Of a DNA stretch of 64,000 nt, positions 31,145 through 39,454 are shown in pieces. The stretch comes from Methylococcus capsulatus (lineage in GTDB: Bacteria > Pseudomonadota > Gammaproteobacteria > Methylococcales > Methylococcaceae). Under the pieces are notes generated by a model that searched no databases, was not told the DNA's origin, and was given only the letters and a program-made list of their open reading frames with translations. Position 1 is the stretch's first letter, and each line of letters begins with the position of its first letter. Made by a program: the position numbers and the translations under genes. The stretch spans positions 1,032,001 to 1,096,000 of the forward strand of contig NZ_CP104311.1 in assembly GCF_036864975.1 (NCBI RefSeq). Reading direction: 5' to 3'.

Positions 31145-31811
31145 GTGAAGAAACCGTTCTCGACTCACACCGTGTTCGCAGCCCTGCTGCTGGCCGCCCC
31201 GCTCGCGGGCGCCGCCGATTATCCGCCCGACTTCCAGCCGTCGGTGATCTATCGGGATCCCAGCCTCACCGGCCAGCCCCCGGCCCCCGCAGCCGCGCCG
31301 GCCGCCCAACCGCCGGCGGCACCGACCGCCCCGGCACCGGCCGCCGCCCCGGCCAAGACCGAGGCCGCCCCCGAAGCCCAGGCCGCGCCCGCCCCCCGCC
31401 AAACCCGCCCCCGACACCGCCTCGGATTATTACCTGTTCGGCGGCGTAGTCGCGGTCCTGATCGGCTTCGTGCTCTGGAGCAGCCGCCGTCCGGCCGCCG
31501 CCCGTCCGGCCGCGGCGCCCGCGGCACCGGCACCGGCCGCCAGCGGCACCGGCGTCGCCCGCTACCTGCAGGCCCAAGGGCTCGCGGCCGGCCCCGAAAC
31601 CGGGGTCGCCAAATACCTCAAGACGCTGCCGGAACCCGTCCGCACCACCGAAACCGGCGTGGCCAAATACCTCAAAAACCTGCCGCTGCCCGAAGTGGCC
31701 GCCGCGGCCGAAACCGGGGTCGCCAAGTACATCAAGAACCTGCCCAAGCCCGCCGTCGTGGCTACGGGCGAAACCGGCGTCACCAAATACCTGAAAAGCC
31801 TCAACGGCTGA
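31145..31811 (+). pseudogene. RuMP-cluster membrane repeat protein, copy B (one apparent frameshift)
   Basis: GTG 31145 opens a signal peptide (KKPFSTHTVFAALLLAAPLA, probable cleavage after AGA), then DYPPDFQPSVIYRDPSL and a Pro/Ala-rich linker. At a run of six C near 31393 the sensible frame changes by one base; from there DYYLFGGVVAVLIGFVLWSS forms one membrane helix followed by RR, and five TGVAKYLK-like repeats run to the stop. Reconstructed length is about 222 residues, type I topology with the repeats in the cytoplasm. I recognise no family. It lies between fba and hps in both copies, so a role tied to RuMP enzymes is inferred. Confidence 0.75.
31545..31808 (+). repeat. Array of five TGV-(A/T)-(K/R)-Y-(L/I) protein repeats
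   Basis: The repeat cores TGVARYLQ, TGVAKYLK, TGVAKYLK, TGVAKYIK and TGVTKYLK begin at 31548, 31599, 31653, 31713 and 31773, that is 17, 18, 20 and 20 residues apart, mostly followed by (T/N)LP and a short Pro/Ala/Val spacer. The array is in a single open frame here; in copy A it is scattered over frames. Confidence 0.85.
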
Positions 31812-31835
31812 CCCCCTGAAAGGGGAGGGGGCGCA

Positions 31836-31864
31836 TTGACAGCAGCCCCCTCACTCTTTACAGT
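31836..31864 (+). promoter_or_regulatory. Promoter upstream of hps copy B, overlapping a hairpin
   Basis: TTGACA (31836-31841) and TACAGT (31859-31864) with a 17-bp spacer, identical to the site before hps copy A. The perfect CCTCACT/AGTGAGG hairpin covers the -10 box. Confidence 0.65.
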
Positions 31865-31951
31865 GAGGAAATTGTGCATTCAGCAAAACCCCATAACTCT
31901 TAAGGCTTCACCCGACTTTTTCTCTCTACTTTTTTGATCGGAGGAGATCCC

Positions 31952-32602
31952 ATGGCAAGACCATTGATTCAGCTCGCACTGGACACGCTGGACATCCCGC
32001 AGACGTTGAAGCTCGCAAGCCTCACCGCACCCTATATCGATATCTTCGAGATCGGTACCCCCAGCATCAAATACAATGGCATCGCCCTGGTGAAGGAGTT
32101 CAAAAAGCGCTTCCCCAACAAACTGCTCCTGGTCGACCTCAAGACCATGGACGCCGGTGAATACGAAGCCACCCCCTTCTTCGCCGCCGGCGCCGACATC
32201 ACCACCGTCCTCGGCGTCGCCGGACTGGCCACCATCAAGGGCGTCATCAACGCCGCTAACAAACACAACGCCGAAGTCCAGGTCGACCTGATCAACGTCC
32301 CCGACAAGGCCGCCTGCGCCCGTGAGTCCGCCAAGGCCGGCGCCCAGATCGTCGGCATCCACACCGGCCTCGACGCCCAGGCCGCCGGCCAGACCCCCTT
32401 CGCCGACCTCCAGGCCATCGCCAAGCTCGGCCTCCCCGTCCGCATCTCCGTCGCCGGCGGCATCAAAGCCTCCACCGCACAGCAGGTCGTCAAAACCGGC
32501 GCCAACATCATCGTCGTCGGAGCCGCCATCTACGGCGCCGCTTCCCCCGCCGATGCCGCGCGCGCGCCCATCTACGAACAGGTCGTCGCCGCTGCCGCCT
32601 AA
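31952..32602 (+). CDS. hps: 3-hexulose-6-phosphate synthase, copy B
   Basis: The protein has 216 residues, the same as copy A except near the end, where AARAPIYEQ replaces AAREIYEQ; one silent difference (GCT for GCC) is seen near 32256. The catalytic VDLKTMDAGEYE and VAGGIKAST motifs are unchanged. It has its own promoter-like site 88 bases upstream and GGAGGAG before the ATG. Having two copies presumably raises formaldehyde-fixing capacity. Confidence 0.96.
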   Translation: MARPLIQLALDTLDIPQTLKLASLTAPYIDIFEIGTPSIKYNGIALVKEFKKRFPNKLLLVDLKTMDAGEYEATPFFAAGADITTVLGVAGLATIKGVINAANKHNAEVQVDLINVPDKAACARESAKAGAQIVGIHTGLDAQAAGQTPFADLQAIAKLGLPVRISVAGGIKASTAQQVVKTGANIIVVGAAIYGAASPADAARAPIYEQVVAAAA

Positions 32603-32615
32603 TCGGGACTTGCGC

Positions 32616-33149
32616 ATGCATCAGAAACTGATCATAGACAAAATCTCCGGCATCCTCGCCGCCACCGATGCCGGCTATGATGCAAAACTGACTGCCATGC
32701 TCGACCAGGCCTCCCGCATCTTCGTCGCGGGGGCCGGCCGGTCGGGGCTGGTCGCCAAGTTCTTCGCCATGCGCCTCATGCACGGCGGCTATGACGTCTT
32801 CGTCGTCGGCGAAATCGTCACCCCCAGCATCCGCAAGGGCGACTTGCTGATCGTGATCTCCGGCTCCGGTGAAACCGAAACCATGCTCGCCTTCACCAAA
32901 AAAGCCAAGGAGCAGGGCGCCACCATCGCCCTCATCTCCACACGCGACAGCTCCTCACTCGGCGACCTCGCCGACACCATCTTCCGCATCGGCTCCCCCG
33001 AGCTCTTCGGAAAAGTCGTCGGCATGCCCATGGGCACCGTCTTCGAGCTCTCCACCCTCCTCTTCCTCGAGGCCACCATCTCGCACATCATCCACGAGAA
33101 AGGCATCCCCGAAGAAGAAATGAGAACTCGACACGCTAACCTGGAATAA
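32616..33149 (+). CDS. hxlB: 6-phospho-3-hexuloisomerase, copy B
   Basis: The protein has 177 residues and the SIS domain is identical to copy A. It starts 13 bp after hps. The repeat ends at its stop codon, and a terminator-like hairpin follows about 60 bp later, which suggests this is the end of the transcription unit. Confidence 0.96.
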   Translation: MHQKLIIDKISGILAATDAGYDAKLTAMLDQASRIFVAGAGRSGLVAKFFAMRLMHGGYDVFVVGEIVTPSIRKGDLLIVISGSGETETMLAFTKKAKEQGATIALISTRDSSSLGDLADTIFRIGSPELFGKVVGMPMGTVFELSTLLFLEATISHIIHEKGIPEEEMRTRHANLE

Positions 33150-33210
33150 CCCCAGACCCCCGACCGAGCGAATTCCTTCGGGTCCGCTCGTGCGGCGTGT
33201 GTTCCCGGAC

Positions 33211-33254
33211 ACCCCGGCACCTTTCACCCAAGCTGCCGGGGTCTCGGTTTTTTT
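33211..33254 (+). terminator. Rho-independent terminator-like structure after phi copy B
   Basis: ACCCCGGCA (33211-33219) pairs with TGCCGGGGT (33234-33242), nine perfect pairs over a 14-base loop, followed after five bases by seven T (33248-33254). Copy A lacks it because the repeat ends before this point. Confidence 0.75.
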
Positions 33255-33373
33255 ATCCGAGCGCCGGATCATCCCGGCGTCAACACCCTTACTTGGACAC
33301 CCCACCATCACAGGCTCCAGGCCCATGTTCGAGAAGCGATCTCGCGTATAATTGAAAAGCACGGGAGGCTAGA

Positions 33374-34252
33374 ATGTCCAAGAAACACCCCATCATCGCC
33401 ATCACCGGTTCCTCCGGAGCGGGCACGACCACCGTCAAATGCGCTTTCGAGCATATTTTCTTCCGGCTCGGCCTCAAACCACTGGTCATCGAGGGCGATA
33501 GTTTTCATCGCTATGACCGGGTGGAGATGCGAGCGCAAATCGACAAAGCCAGACGCGAAGGGCGTCATTTCAGCCATTTTTCGCTCGAGGCCAATATTCT
33601 GGACGAGCTCGAAAACGTTTTTCGGCATTATGGGGAAACGGGAACGGCTCACCGCCGCTTTTACATCCATAATGAAGCAGAAAGTCAGCGGTTGGGAGGG
33701 TACAAGCCGGGGACATTCACCCCATGGGAAGAAGTACCTCCGGGAACGGATTTGCTGTTTTACGAAGGTTTGCACGGAGGCGTGGTTACCGAAACCATCA
33801 ATGTGAGGCGATACGTCGATCTTCTCGTCGGCGTGGTTCCCATCGTCAATCTCGAATGGATTCAAAAAATCCATCGCGATACCGCCGAACGCGGCTATAA
33901 ACCCGAGGACGTCACGGAAACGATACTGCGCCGCATGGATGACTACGTCAAAGTCATCACCCCCCAATTTTCCCAGACCGACATCAATTTCCAGCGCGTT
34001 CCGACGGTTGATACTTCCAATCCGTTCATTGCCCGGGACATTCCTACACCGGATGAAAGTTTCGTCATCATCCGCTTCAAGGAACCGGGCAAATTCAACG
34101 TGGATTTCCCTTATCTCCTGGCCATGCTGCAAAACTCCTTCATGTCACGACACAATTCGATCGTGATTCCGGGAGGCAAAATGGGACTTGCCATGGAGAT
34201 CATTTTCCGGCCGATCCTCGAGCGCATGATGGCGGATCGCGAGAAAGGGTGA
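33374..34252 (+). CDS. prk: Phosphoribulokinase
   Basis: The protein has 292 residues, the proteobacterial class. The P-loop is GSSGAGTTTVK near residue 12; EGDSFHRYDR and DLLFYEGLHGG follow. It phosphorylates ribulose 5-phosphate to ribulose 1,5-bisphosphate, the acceptor of Rubisco, so it competes with hps for the same substrate. GGGAGG precedes the ATG and TATAAT (33347-33352) lies upstream without a clear -35. No Rubisco gene is in the window. Its 3' end overlaps the convergent ampD. Confidence 0.96.
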   Translation: MSKKHPIIAITGSSGAGTTTVKCAFEHIFFRLGLKPLVIEGDSFHRYDRVEMRAQIDKARREGRHFSHFSLEANILDELENVFRHYGETGTAHRRFYIHNEAESQRLGGYKPGTFTPWEEVPPGTDLLFYEGLHGGVVTETINVRRYVDLLVGVVPIVNLEWIQKIHRDTAERGYKPEDVTETILRRMDDYVKVITPQFSQTDINFQRVPTVDTSNPFIARDIPTPDESFVIIRFKEPGKFNVDFPYLLAMLQNSFMSRHNSIVIPGGKMGLAMEIIFRPILERMMADREKG

Positions 34253-34847
34253 CCTCCCTTGCGCGACTCGCTTCGCCATCGGCAGCCATCCGGGGCTCCC
34301 GCAGCTTCGCCAGTTCCCGATAGAAACATCCCCAGTCGAAGGCCGGTCCAGGGTCCGTTTTCCGCTGGGGGGCGATCGCGCAGTGCCCTACGATGCGGTC
34401 CTCGGTGATCGCTGGATAACGGGCCATCCATTCCGTCACGAGGCCGGCAAGACTCTTGTATTGTTCCGGCATATAAGGAACATCGTCGGTTCCCTCGAGT
34501 TCGATTCCAATCGAAAAGTCGTTGCAGGCACTCCGCCCCCTGAACTCGGACATGCCGGCATGCCAGGCCCGGCGATCGGGCGGCACATAATGTTCGACTT
34601 CACCACCCCGCCGGATCAGCGCATGCGCCGACACCCTCAAGTGCCGAATAGACTCGAAGAACGGATGGACGGCACCGTCGAGGGTGTTGGCGAACAAGTG
34701 CCGGATCCACGGACCGCCGAACTGCCCCGGTGGAAGGCTGATTCCGTGGATCACGATGAGGGAAATCGTCTCCCCCCAAGGCCTCTCATCCTGATTGGGC
34801 GAGGACACGGTTTCCTCTCCACAACCCGCCTCCTTATTTCCGTTCAT
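34200..34847 (-). CDS. ampD: 1,6-anhydro-N-acetylmuramyl-L-alanine amidase AmpD
   Basis: About 215 residues. Zinc-ligand regions are LIVIHGISLPP, and GHCAIAPQRKTDPGPAFDW with the second histidine and the aspartate; RRAWHAGMS is also conserved. The cytoplasmic enzyme trims anhydro-muropeptides in cell-wall recycling. The C-terminus runs about 30 residues past the usual AmpD end and overlaps prk by 53 bp in antisense. ATG 34847, preceded by a G-rich stretch, was preferred to GTG 34880. Confidence 0.93.
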   Translation of the reverse strand: MNGNKEAGCGEETVSSPNQDERPWGETISLIVIHGISLPPGQFGGPWIRHLFANTLDGAVHPFFESIRHLRVSAHALIRRGGEVEHYVPPDRRAWHAGMSEFRGRSACNDFSIGIELEGTDDVPYMPEQYKSLAGLVTEWMARYPAITEDRIVGHCAIAPQRKTDPGPAFDWGCFYRELAKLREPRMAADGEASRAREVTLSRDPPSCARGSAGK

Positions 34848-35002
34848 GTCTATCGCCCCCGTAGCGGTATCGACGGCCACTCACTTATAAAATATGAATT
34901 TTAACAGTTTCTCTATGCAGCGCCGCCCGCGGCGGCCAAGGCGCCGATGGGTAGGCTAAACTATCGACAGCCGAATTCCATCCCCCAGTTTGAGTCCAGC
35001 CC

Positions 35003-37186
35003 ATGCGCTCAGGCCTTTATCCTGATCCCGTACCCCCAACGTCCGATCCCCCCGACCTCACGCCCCTGGCAGCGCAACTCCGCGCCGTTTTCGAAGCCGG
35101 CTTCCGGCAACTGTTGCAGGACTTGTTCACCCATATCGACGATGAACTGTTCAAGCTCTCCGACAAAGCCGACAGCAGTGCCTTACAAGCACTGTATTTC
35201 GATGCCATGCGCCAGATTCGCCGGGAACAGACCGGCATGCGGGCCCGCTGCCTGCGTGAAATACTCAATGCCGATGAGCGCTTCTGGACGCCGGCGGACA
35301 GCCCCTCCACGCAGCCCGAGGACTCCGGCAACCGCGGTCTGACGCTCATGGAAAACGACGCCCTGGAAATCGAGCTCGCGGTGAGCCATGCCGCGCAGAA
35401 AACAAACCTCCTGTTCCAGGACACGTTGAGACCGCTCGAGCTCCGTCTCGCCGCGCTCAAAGGCGTCCAAAGGACGCCCCTGCCGCCTCATCCGTTCGCA
35501 CCGGAGGCACTGTGCCGCGCATTCGCCGCATCGCTCACCGGACAGCCGGTCGATATCCGGGTCACCCTGCTGATATTGAAACTGTTCGACCGCCATGTCC
35601 TCTGCAAGATGGGAACGACTTATCGGCAGATGAATCAGCTGCTGGCCGAATACGGTGTAACGCCGGATACCTTCCTCGCCCCCAAAACCAAGACTTCTGC
35701 GATGCCGGAACAGGAAGCGTCATCATCCGCCGCCCACCTTCGGGACGACGACTCCGAAGAGCAGCTGAGTGATCTGCTGCATCTGCTCGATCTCTGGAAG
35801 CGCCGACGGGGAAACGCGGCGAGCCTGCTCGACACCCGCACCGAGGGCAAGCACTTCGATGCGGGTGAAGTCGTCAATGCATTGAGTCTGCTGCAGCAAA
35901 GCGCCTGTGCCCTGGCATCCGGTGAATACCGCCCCGGTGCGCCGATCCCGCGACTCAAGCACTCCCTGGTCGATCAACTGGCCGGATTTCTTCCCGATGG
36001 TGAACGGCGCCGCCTCGGCCAGTTGGAGGAAGACATCATCGACATGGTATCGATGATCTTCGATTTCATCCTGGAGGATCGTAACTTGCCCGATCCGGTC
36101 AAGGCGCTCATCGCCCGTCTGCAGATCCCCGTCGTCAAGGTGGCGATCATCGAGCGTTCGTTCCTGGCCAAGAAGACGCATCCGTTGCGGCTGCTCTTGA
36201 ATGCTCTGGCTCAGGCCGGCATGGGCCTGGATTCGAACGACAGGAAAGATCAGATCGTGCTGAAGAAAATCGAGGAGGTCGTCTACCGGATACTCACCGA
36301 ATTCGACAAAGATACCCGAATGTTTGCAGCGCTGCTCGAAGATTTTTCCGCTTTCATCGCACGCGAGTGCAAAGGCGTCACGGCCATGGAAGAACGCACG
36401 CGCCAAGCTGCGCTCAGCCAGGAGCGCCTGGCCCTGGCCAAGCGCGCCGCCGCCATCGAAATCACGGCCCGCATCGAGAGGCGGCCGCTTCCAGGGGCGC
36501 TGGTTTCACTGCTGCTCAATGCCTGGAAGGACGTCCTGGTGCTCGCCCATCTGCGCAGGGAAAAAGACCCCGCGGACTGGGAGGAGGCACTGGCCATCAT
36601 GGATCGGCTCATCGTTTGGGCGGGCGACCAGGACGCTGGAACAGCGGAACCGGAAGTCATCCGAGCTGCGCGTGACAAGCTGGAGAACATCGCGTTCGAT
36701 CCGGTGCAATTGCATGCATTTCTCAAGGACCTCGAACTTTGGCGCCTCAGCCGCCGGCAGCCCGGATCTCCCCCGCTTGCCGACGCCACAGTACCGGAAC
36801 TCAGTGACATCGAAGAAATCCTCATCCAAAGCATAGAAGGCGGCCGACCCGCCGAGCCGTCCGCGCCCGCCATCGATGAAAGCTTCATCGAACAGGCCAG
36901 GAACCTCCGTATAGGGGATTGGGTCGAATTTTGCGATGGCTCAGCATTGCCCTTCCGCGCTAAGCTTCTTTTGAAGAGCCAGTTCACTTCCCGTTATGTT
37001 TTCGTCAACCGGCGCGGTATGAAACTTCGAGAAATCAGCGTAAACGAACTGGCCGCCGGGCTCGCCGCCAATACGATCCGGCTGATCGCGGGAGCGAACG
37101 AGCCATTGCTGGACCGCGCGATGGATGCGGTTGTCGACACCCTCGCATGCTCGAGGGGGCAGAGTGATTCCTCTGCAACTTCCTGA
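35003..37186 (+). CDS. DUF1631 family protein
   Basis: The protein has 727 residues, matching the large, mostly helical DUF1631 family of beta- and gammaproteobacteria, whose function is not established. Typical parts are the N-terminal AVFEAGFRQLLQDLFTHIDDEL, a central PRLKHSLVDQLAGFLPDGER region, and an end domain with LRIGDWVEFCDGSALPFRAKL and VFVNRRGMKLREISVNEL, which looks like a PilZ-type fold. Cytoplasmic by composition. It stands alone, divergent from ampD. Confidence 0.8.
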   Translation: MRSGLYPDPVPPTSDPPDLTPLAAQLRAVFEAGFRQLLQDLFTHIDDELFKLSDKADSSALQALYFDAMRQIRREQTGMRARCLREILNADERFWTPADSPSTQPEDSGNRGLTLMENDALEIELAVSHAAQKTNLLFQDTLRPLELRLAALKGVQRTPLPPHPFAPEALCRAFAASLTGQPVDIRVTLLILKLFDRHVLCKMGTTYRQMNQLLAEYGVTPDTFLAPKTKTSAMPEQEASSSAAHLRDDDSEEQLSDLLHLLDLWKRRRGNAASLLDTRTEGKHFDAGEVVNALSLLQQSACALASGEYRPGAPIPRLKHSLVDQLAGFLPDGERRRLGQLEEDIIDMVSMIFDFILEDRNLPDPVKALIARLQIPVVKVAIIERSFLAKKTHPLRLLLNALAQAGMGLDSNDRKDQIVLKKIEEVVYRILTEFDKDTRMFAALLEDFSAFIARECKGVTAMEERTRQAALSQERLALAKRAAAIEITARIERRPLPGALVSLLLNAWKDVLVLAHLRREKDPADWEEALAIMDRLIVWAGDQDAGTAEPEVIRAARDKLENIAFDPVQLHAFLKDLELWRLSRRQPGSPPLADATVPELSDIEEILIQSIEGGRPAEPSAPAIDESFIEQARNLRIGDWVEFCDGSALPFRAKLLLKSQFTSRYVFVNRRGMKLREISVNELAAGLAANTIRLIAGANEPLLDRAMDAVVDTLACSRGQSDSSATS

Positions 37187-37217
37187 TATTTCGAAACGCT
37201 AGCTTCGGTCCACCACC

Positions 37218-37451
37218 ATGACGATCCGTGTCCGATATTTTGCCGGCCTGAGGGAACAGATGGGCCGCGCCGAAGAACAACTCGCCTTCGAAGATCTCGC
37301 CAGCGTCGCCGATGTCTGGAAGGCCATCTGCCAGGGCAAACCCCTGCCCGAAAATGTGCTGTGCGCAGTGAACATGGAATACGCCGGCGCCGACACACCG
37401 GTGAAAGACGGCGACGAAGTAGCCTTTTTCCCGCCGGTCACCGGAGGCTGA
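37218..37451 (+). CDS. moaD: Molybdopterin synthase sulfur carrier subunit
   Basis: The protein has 77 residues, a ubiquitin-like fold that ends VAFFPPVTGG; the terminal Gly-Gly is the thiocarboxylate site. With MoaE it converts precursor Z to molybdopterin. moaE begins two bases after its stop. Confidence 0.95.
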   Translation: MTIRVRYFAGLREQMGRAEEQLAFEDLASVADVWKAICQGKPLPENVLCAVNMEYAGADTPVKDGDEVAFFPPVTGG

Positions 37452-37452
37452 C

Positions 37453-37908
37453 ATGCTGATCGAAGTCCGCCATAACGCTTTCGATCCTCTCGCCGAACTT
37501 TCCCGCTATCAGGAAACGCACGTCCCCGCCACGCATGTCGGCGCGCTCGCGATCTTCGTCGGCACCATGCGCGACTATAACGAAGGCTCATCGGTCCGAA
37601 AGATGACGCTCGAGCACTATCCCGGCATGACCGAACGTCAGCTGCAGTACATCGTCGACGAGGCCCGCAGTCTCTGGCCGTTCGACGATGCCCTCGTGAT
37701 TCACCGCGTCGGCGAACTGTTCCCCGCCGACCCGATCGTGCTGGTTGCCGTCTGGTCGTCCCACCGTGGAACCGCCTTCGACGCCTGCCGCCATATTCTG
37801 GAAGCGCTCAAGCACCGGGCCCCGTTCTGGAAAAAAGAGAGCCTGGAGCAAGGCGGTCGCTGGGTACAAACGAATACCGACGGGTACCCTCCACCTCCTG
37901 GCCCCTGA
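37453..37908 (+). CDS. moaE: Molybdopterin synthase catalytic subunit
   Basis: The protein has 151 residues. Conserved parts are GALAIFVGTMRDYNEG, LEHYPGMTERQL, the HRVGELFPADPIVLVAVWSS segment, and APFWKKESLEQGGRW with the catalytic lysines. It forms a heterotetramer with MoaD. Genes for the other cofactor steps (moaA, moaB, moaC) are not nearby. Confidence 0.96.
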   Translation: MLIEVRHNAFDPLAELSRYQETHVPATHVGALAIFVGTMRDYNEGSSVRKMTLEHYPGMTERQLQYIVDEARSLWPFDDALVIHRVGELFPADPIVLVAVWSSHRGTAFDACRHILEALKHRAPFWKKESLEQGGRWVQTNTDGYPPPPGP

Positions 37909-37921
37909 TCCGCTCCCCCTC

Positions 37922-38266
37922 ATGGCAGACGACCAAACTTCGATTTACGCGAAATTGAACCTGGACGCCGGCAAAATCACCTGGCAAGAAATGCAACCCC
38001 ACTTCGCCCGGGGAGCCGTCGTCTGGGTCGCCGCCGGCCTGGATCTCATCGAGGTCGGCACAGTCATGGCCGCCGACGAGACGCGAACCCTGTCCCGCTG
38101 GCTTCGCGACGGGGAGGTAGGACGGGCGACCGATACCGAAGCCCGTGACTGGAATGAGCGCCGACCGCTGTTCTGGGCCGTGGTCGTTGCTCCTTGGGTC
38201 CTGGTACAGGAAATTCCGCCGTCCACCGGGATGTACGAGCCATCGAAGTCGTCAGCGCCAGAATGA
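37922..38266 (+). CDS. DUF2288 family protein
   Basis: The protein has 114 residues and matches the DUF2288 pattern (YAKLNLDAGKITWQEMQPHF, VVWVAAGLDLIEVG, PLFWAVVVAPWVLVQE). Function unknown; relatives are small soluble proteins of proteobacteria and cyanobacteria. It starts 13 bp after moaE and its stop lies one base before the bestrophin start, so the genes are probably cotranscribed. Confidence 0.8.
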   Translation: MADDQTSIYAKLNLDAGKITWQEMQPHFARGAVVWVAAGLDLIEVGTVMAADETRTLSRWLRDGEVGRATDTEARDWNERRPLFWAVVVAPWVLVQEIPPSTGMYEPSKSSAPE

Positions 38267-38267
38267 A

Positions 38268-39101
38268 ATGATCAGCTACAACCCCAAATCCTGGTGGGGA
38301 CTGATCTTCAAGTTCCACAAAAGCGACACGTTCCGGCGCCTGCTGCCGGCCATGCTCTCCGTGGCCCTGTTTTCCGCCGGCATCGCTTATGCGGACCGGC
38401 ATCTCCTCCCGAATCAGCTAAAGGGCACCACCGCGCTGCATGCCCTGCTGGGCTTCGTCATTTCGATGCTGCTGGTATTCCGCACCAACACCGCCTACGA
38501 ACGCTGGTGGGAAGGCCGACGGCTGTGGGGCAGCCTGACCAACGCTTCGCGCAATCTGGCGCTCAAGCTGGATGCCTTTCTGCCGGATGACCATCCTTCC
38601 CGACCACGGCTCGCCGAACTCATCGGCGCCTATGCGGACAGCCTGAAATGACATCTCCGGGTGGCCACCACGACCGAGCACCGGCCCAACCGCATCGCCG
38701 CCCAACTGCTCATGGAGACGGCCCGCCTGAACGACAAAGGCGAACTCTCCGGCCATCAGCTGCTCTGCCTCAATCCCGAACTGAGCGCGTTCGCCGAAAT
38801 CTGCGGCGGCTGCGAACGGATCCAGAAGACGCCCATCCCATATTCCTACAGCCTGTTCCTGAAGAAATTCATCTTTCTCTACATCGTCTCCATGCCTTTT
38901 TGCTTCGTGCCGGAGTTCCACTATTGGACCGCGCTGATCACGACCCTGGTTTTCTATGTGCTAGCCAGCCTCGAACTGATCGCCGAGGAAATCGAAAATC
39001 CATTCGGCGACGACGCGAACGATCTTCCTACCGACGAGATCGCAGCGAACATCCGCCTGAGGGTGCGCGAACTTCTGCTTCGTGGCGAACTCCGACAGTG
39101 A
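38268..39101 (+). pseudogene. Bestrophin-family anion channel with an in-frame TGA
   Basis: MISYNPKSWWGLIFKFHKSD begins a bestrophin/YneE-type protein. FRTNTAYERWWEGRRLWGSL is the conserved core, and after the stop come PYSYSLFLKKFIFLYI and the membrane segment ALITTLVFYVLASLELIAEE with ENPFGDDANDLP. A TGA at 38649-38651 sits where relatives have a tryptophan (SLK-stop-HLR), and the frame is otherwise continuous, giving about 277 residues. The change is a single-base nonsense mutation or a sequencing error. Confidence 0.85.
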
Positions 39102-39209
39102 CCGCCCGATCGACGCCCCTCGCACCGAGGTGTGATATAAGGATATCGGCAAAAACCGGGGGGCCGCCGCGGCGCTGCCTTTTCAGCCACTTTCCATTGG
39201 AGAACAGCC

Positions 39210-39419
39210 ATGCCCGATCACGTCTACAAGGTCATCGAAATCGTCGGTTCGTCCACCGTCGGCACGGACGATGCGATCCGCACCGCCATAGCCAAGGCCG
39301 GAAAAACCCTCCGCCACATGAACTGGTTCGAAGTCGTCGAAACCCGCGGACACATCGTCGACGGTGAGGTCGCCCATTTTCAGGTCACACTGAAGGTCGG
39401 CTTTCGAATCGAAGACTGA
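39210..39419 (+). CDS. Dodecin (flavin-binding dodecamer)
   Basis: The protein has 69 residues ([15 protein letters not shown], then [15 protein letters not shown]), with the tryptophan used to stack flavins, and ends [11 protein letters not shown]. Dodecins store or buffer flavins in a hollow dodecamer. It stands alone with GGAG before the ATG. Confidence 0.93.
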   Translation: MPDHVYKVIEIVGSSTVGTDDAIRTAIAKAGKTLRHMNWFEVVETRGHIVDGEVAHFQVTLKVGFRIED

Positions 39420-39454
39420 AAGACTCTTTTAATTTTTCTGCTGCTTCACGCCTC

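Larger units (their letters stand above)
27906..33149 (+). repeat. 5.24-kb direct repeat, copy B (tkt-fba-membrane protein-hps-phi)
   Basis: Partner of 21258-26497. It begins at the third codon of tkt and stops exactly at the phi stop codon, after which the two sequences are unrelated. This copy has an intact fba; only the membrane-repeat-protein gene is out of frame. Confidence 0.95.
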
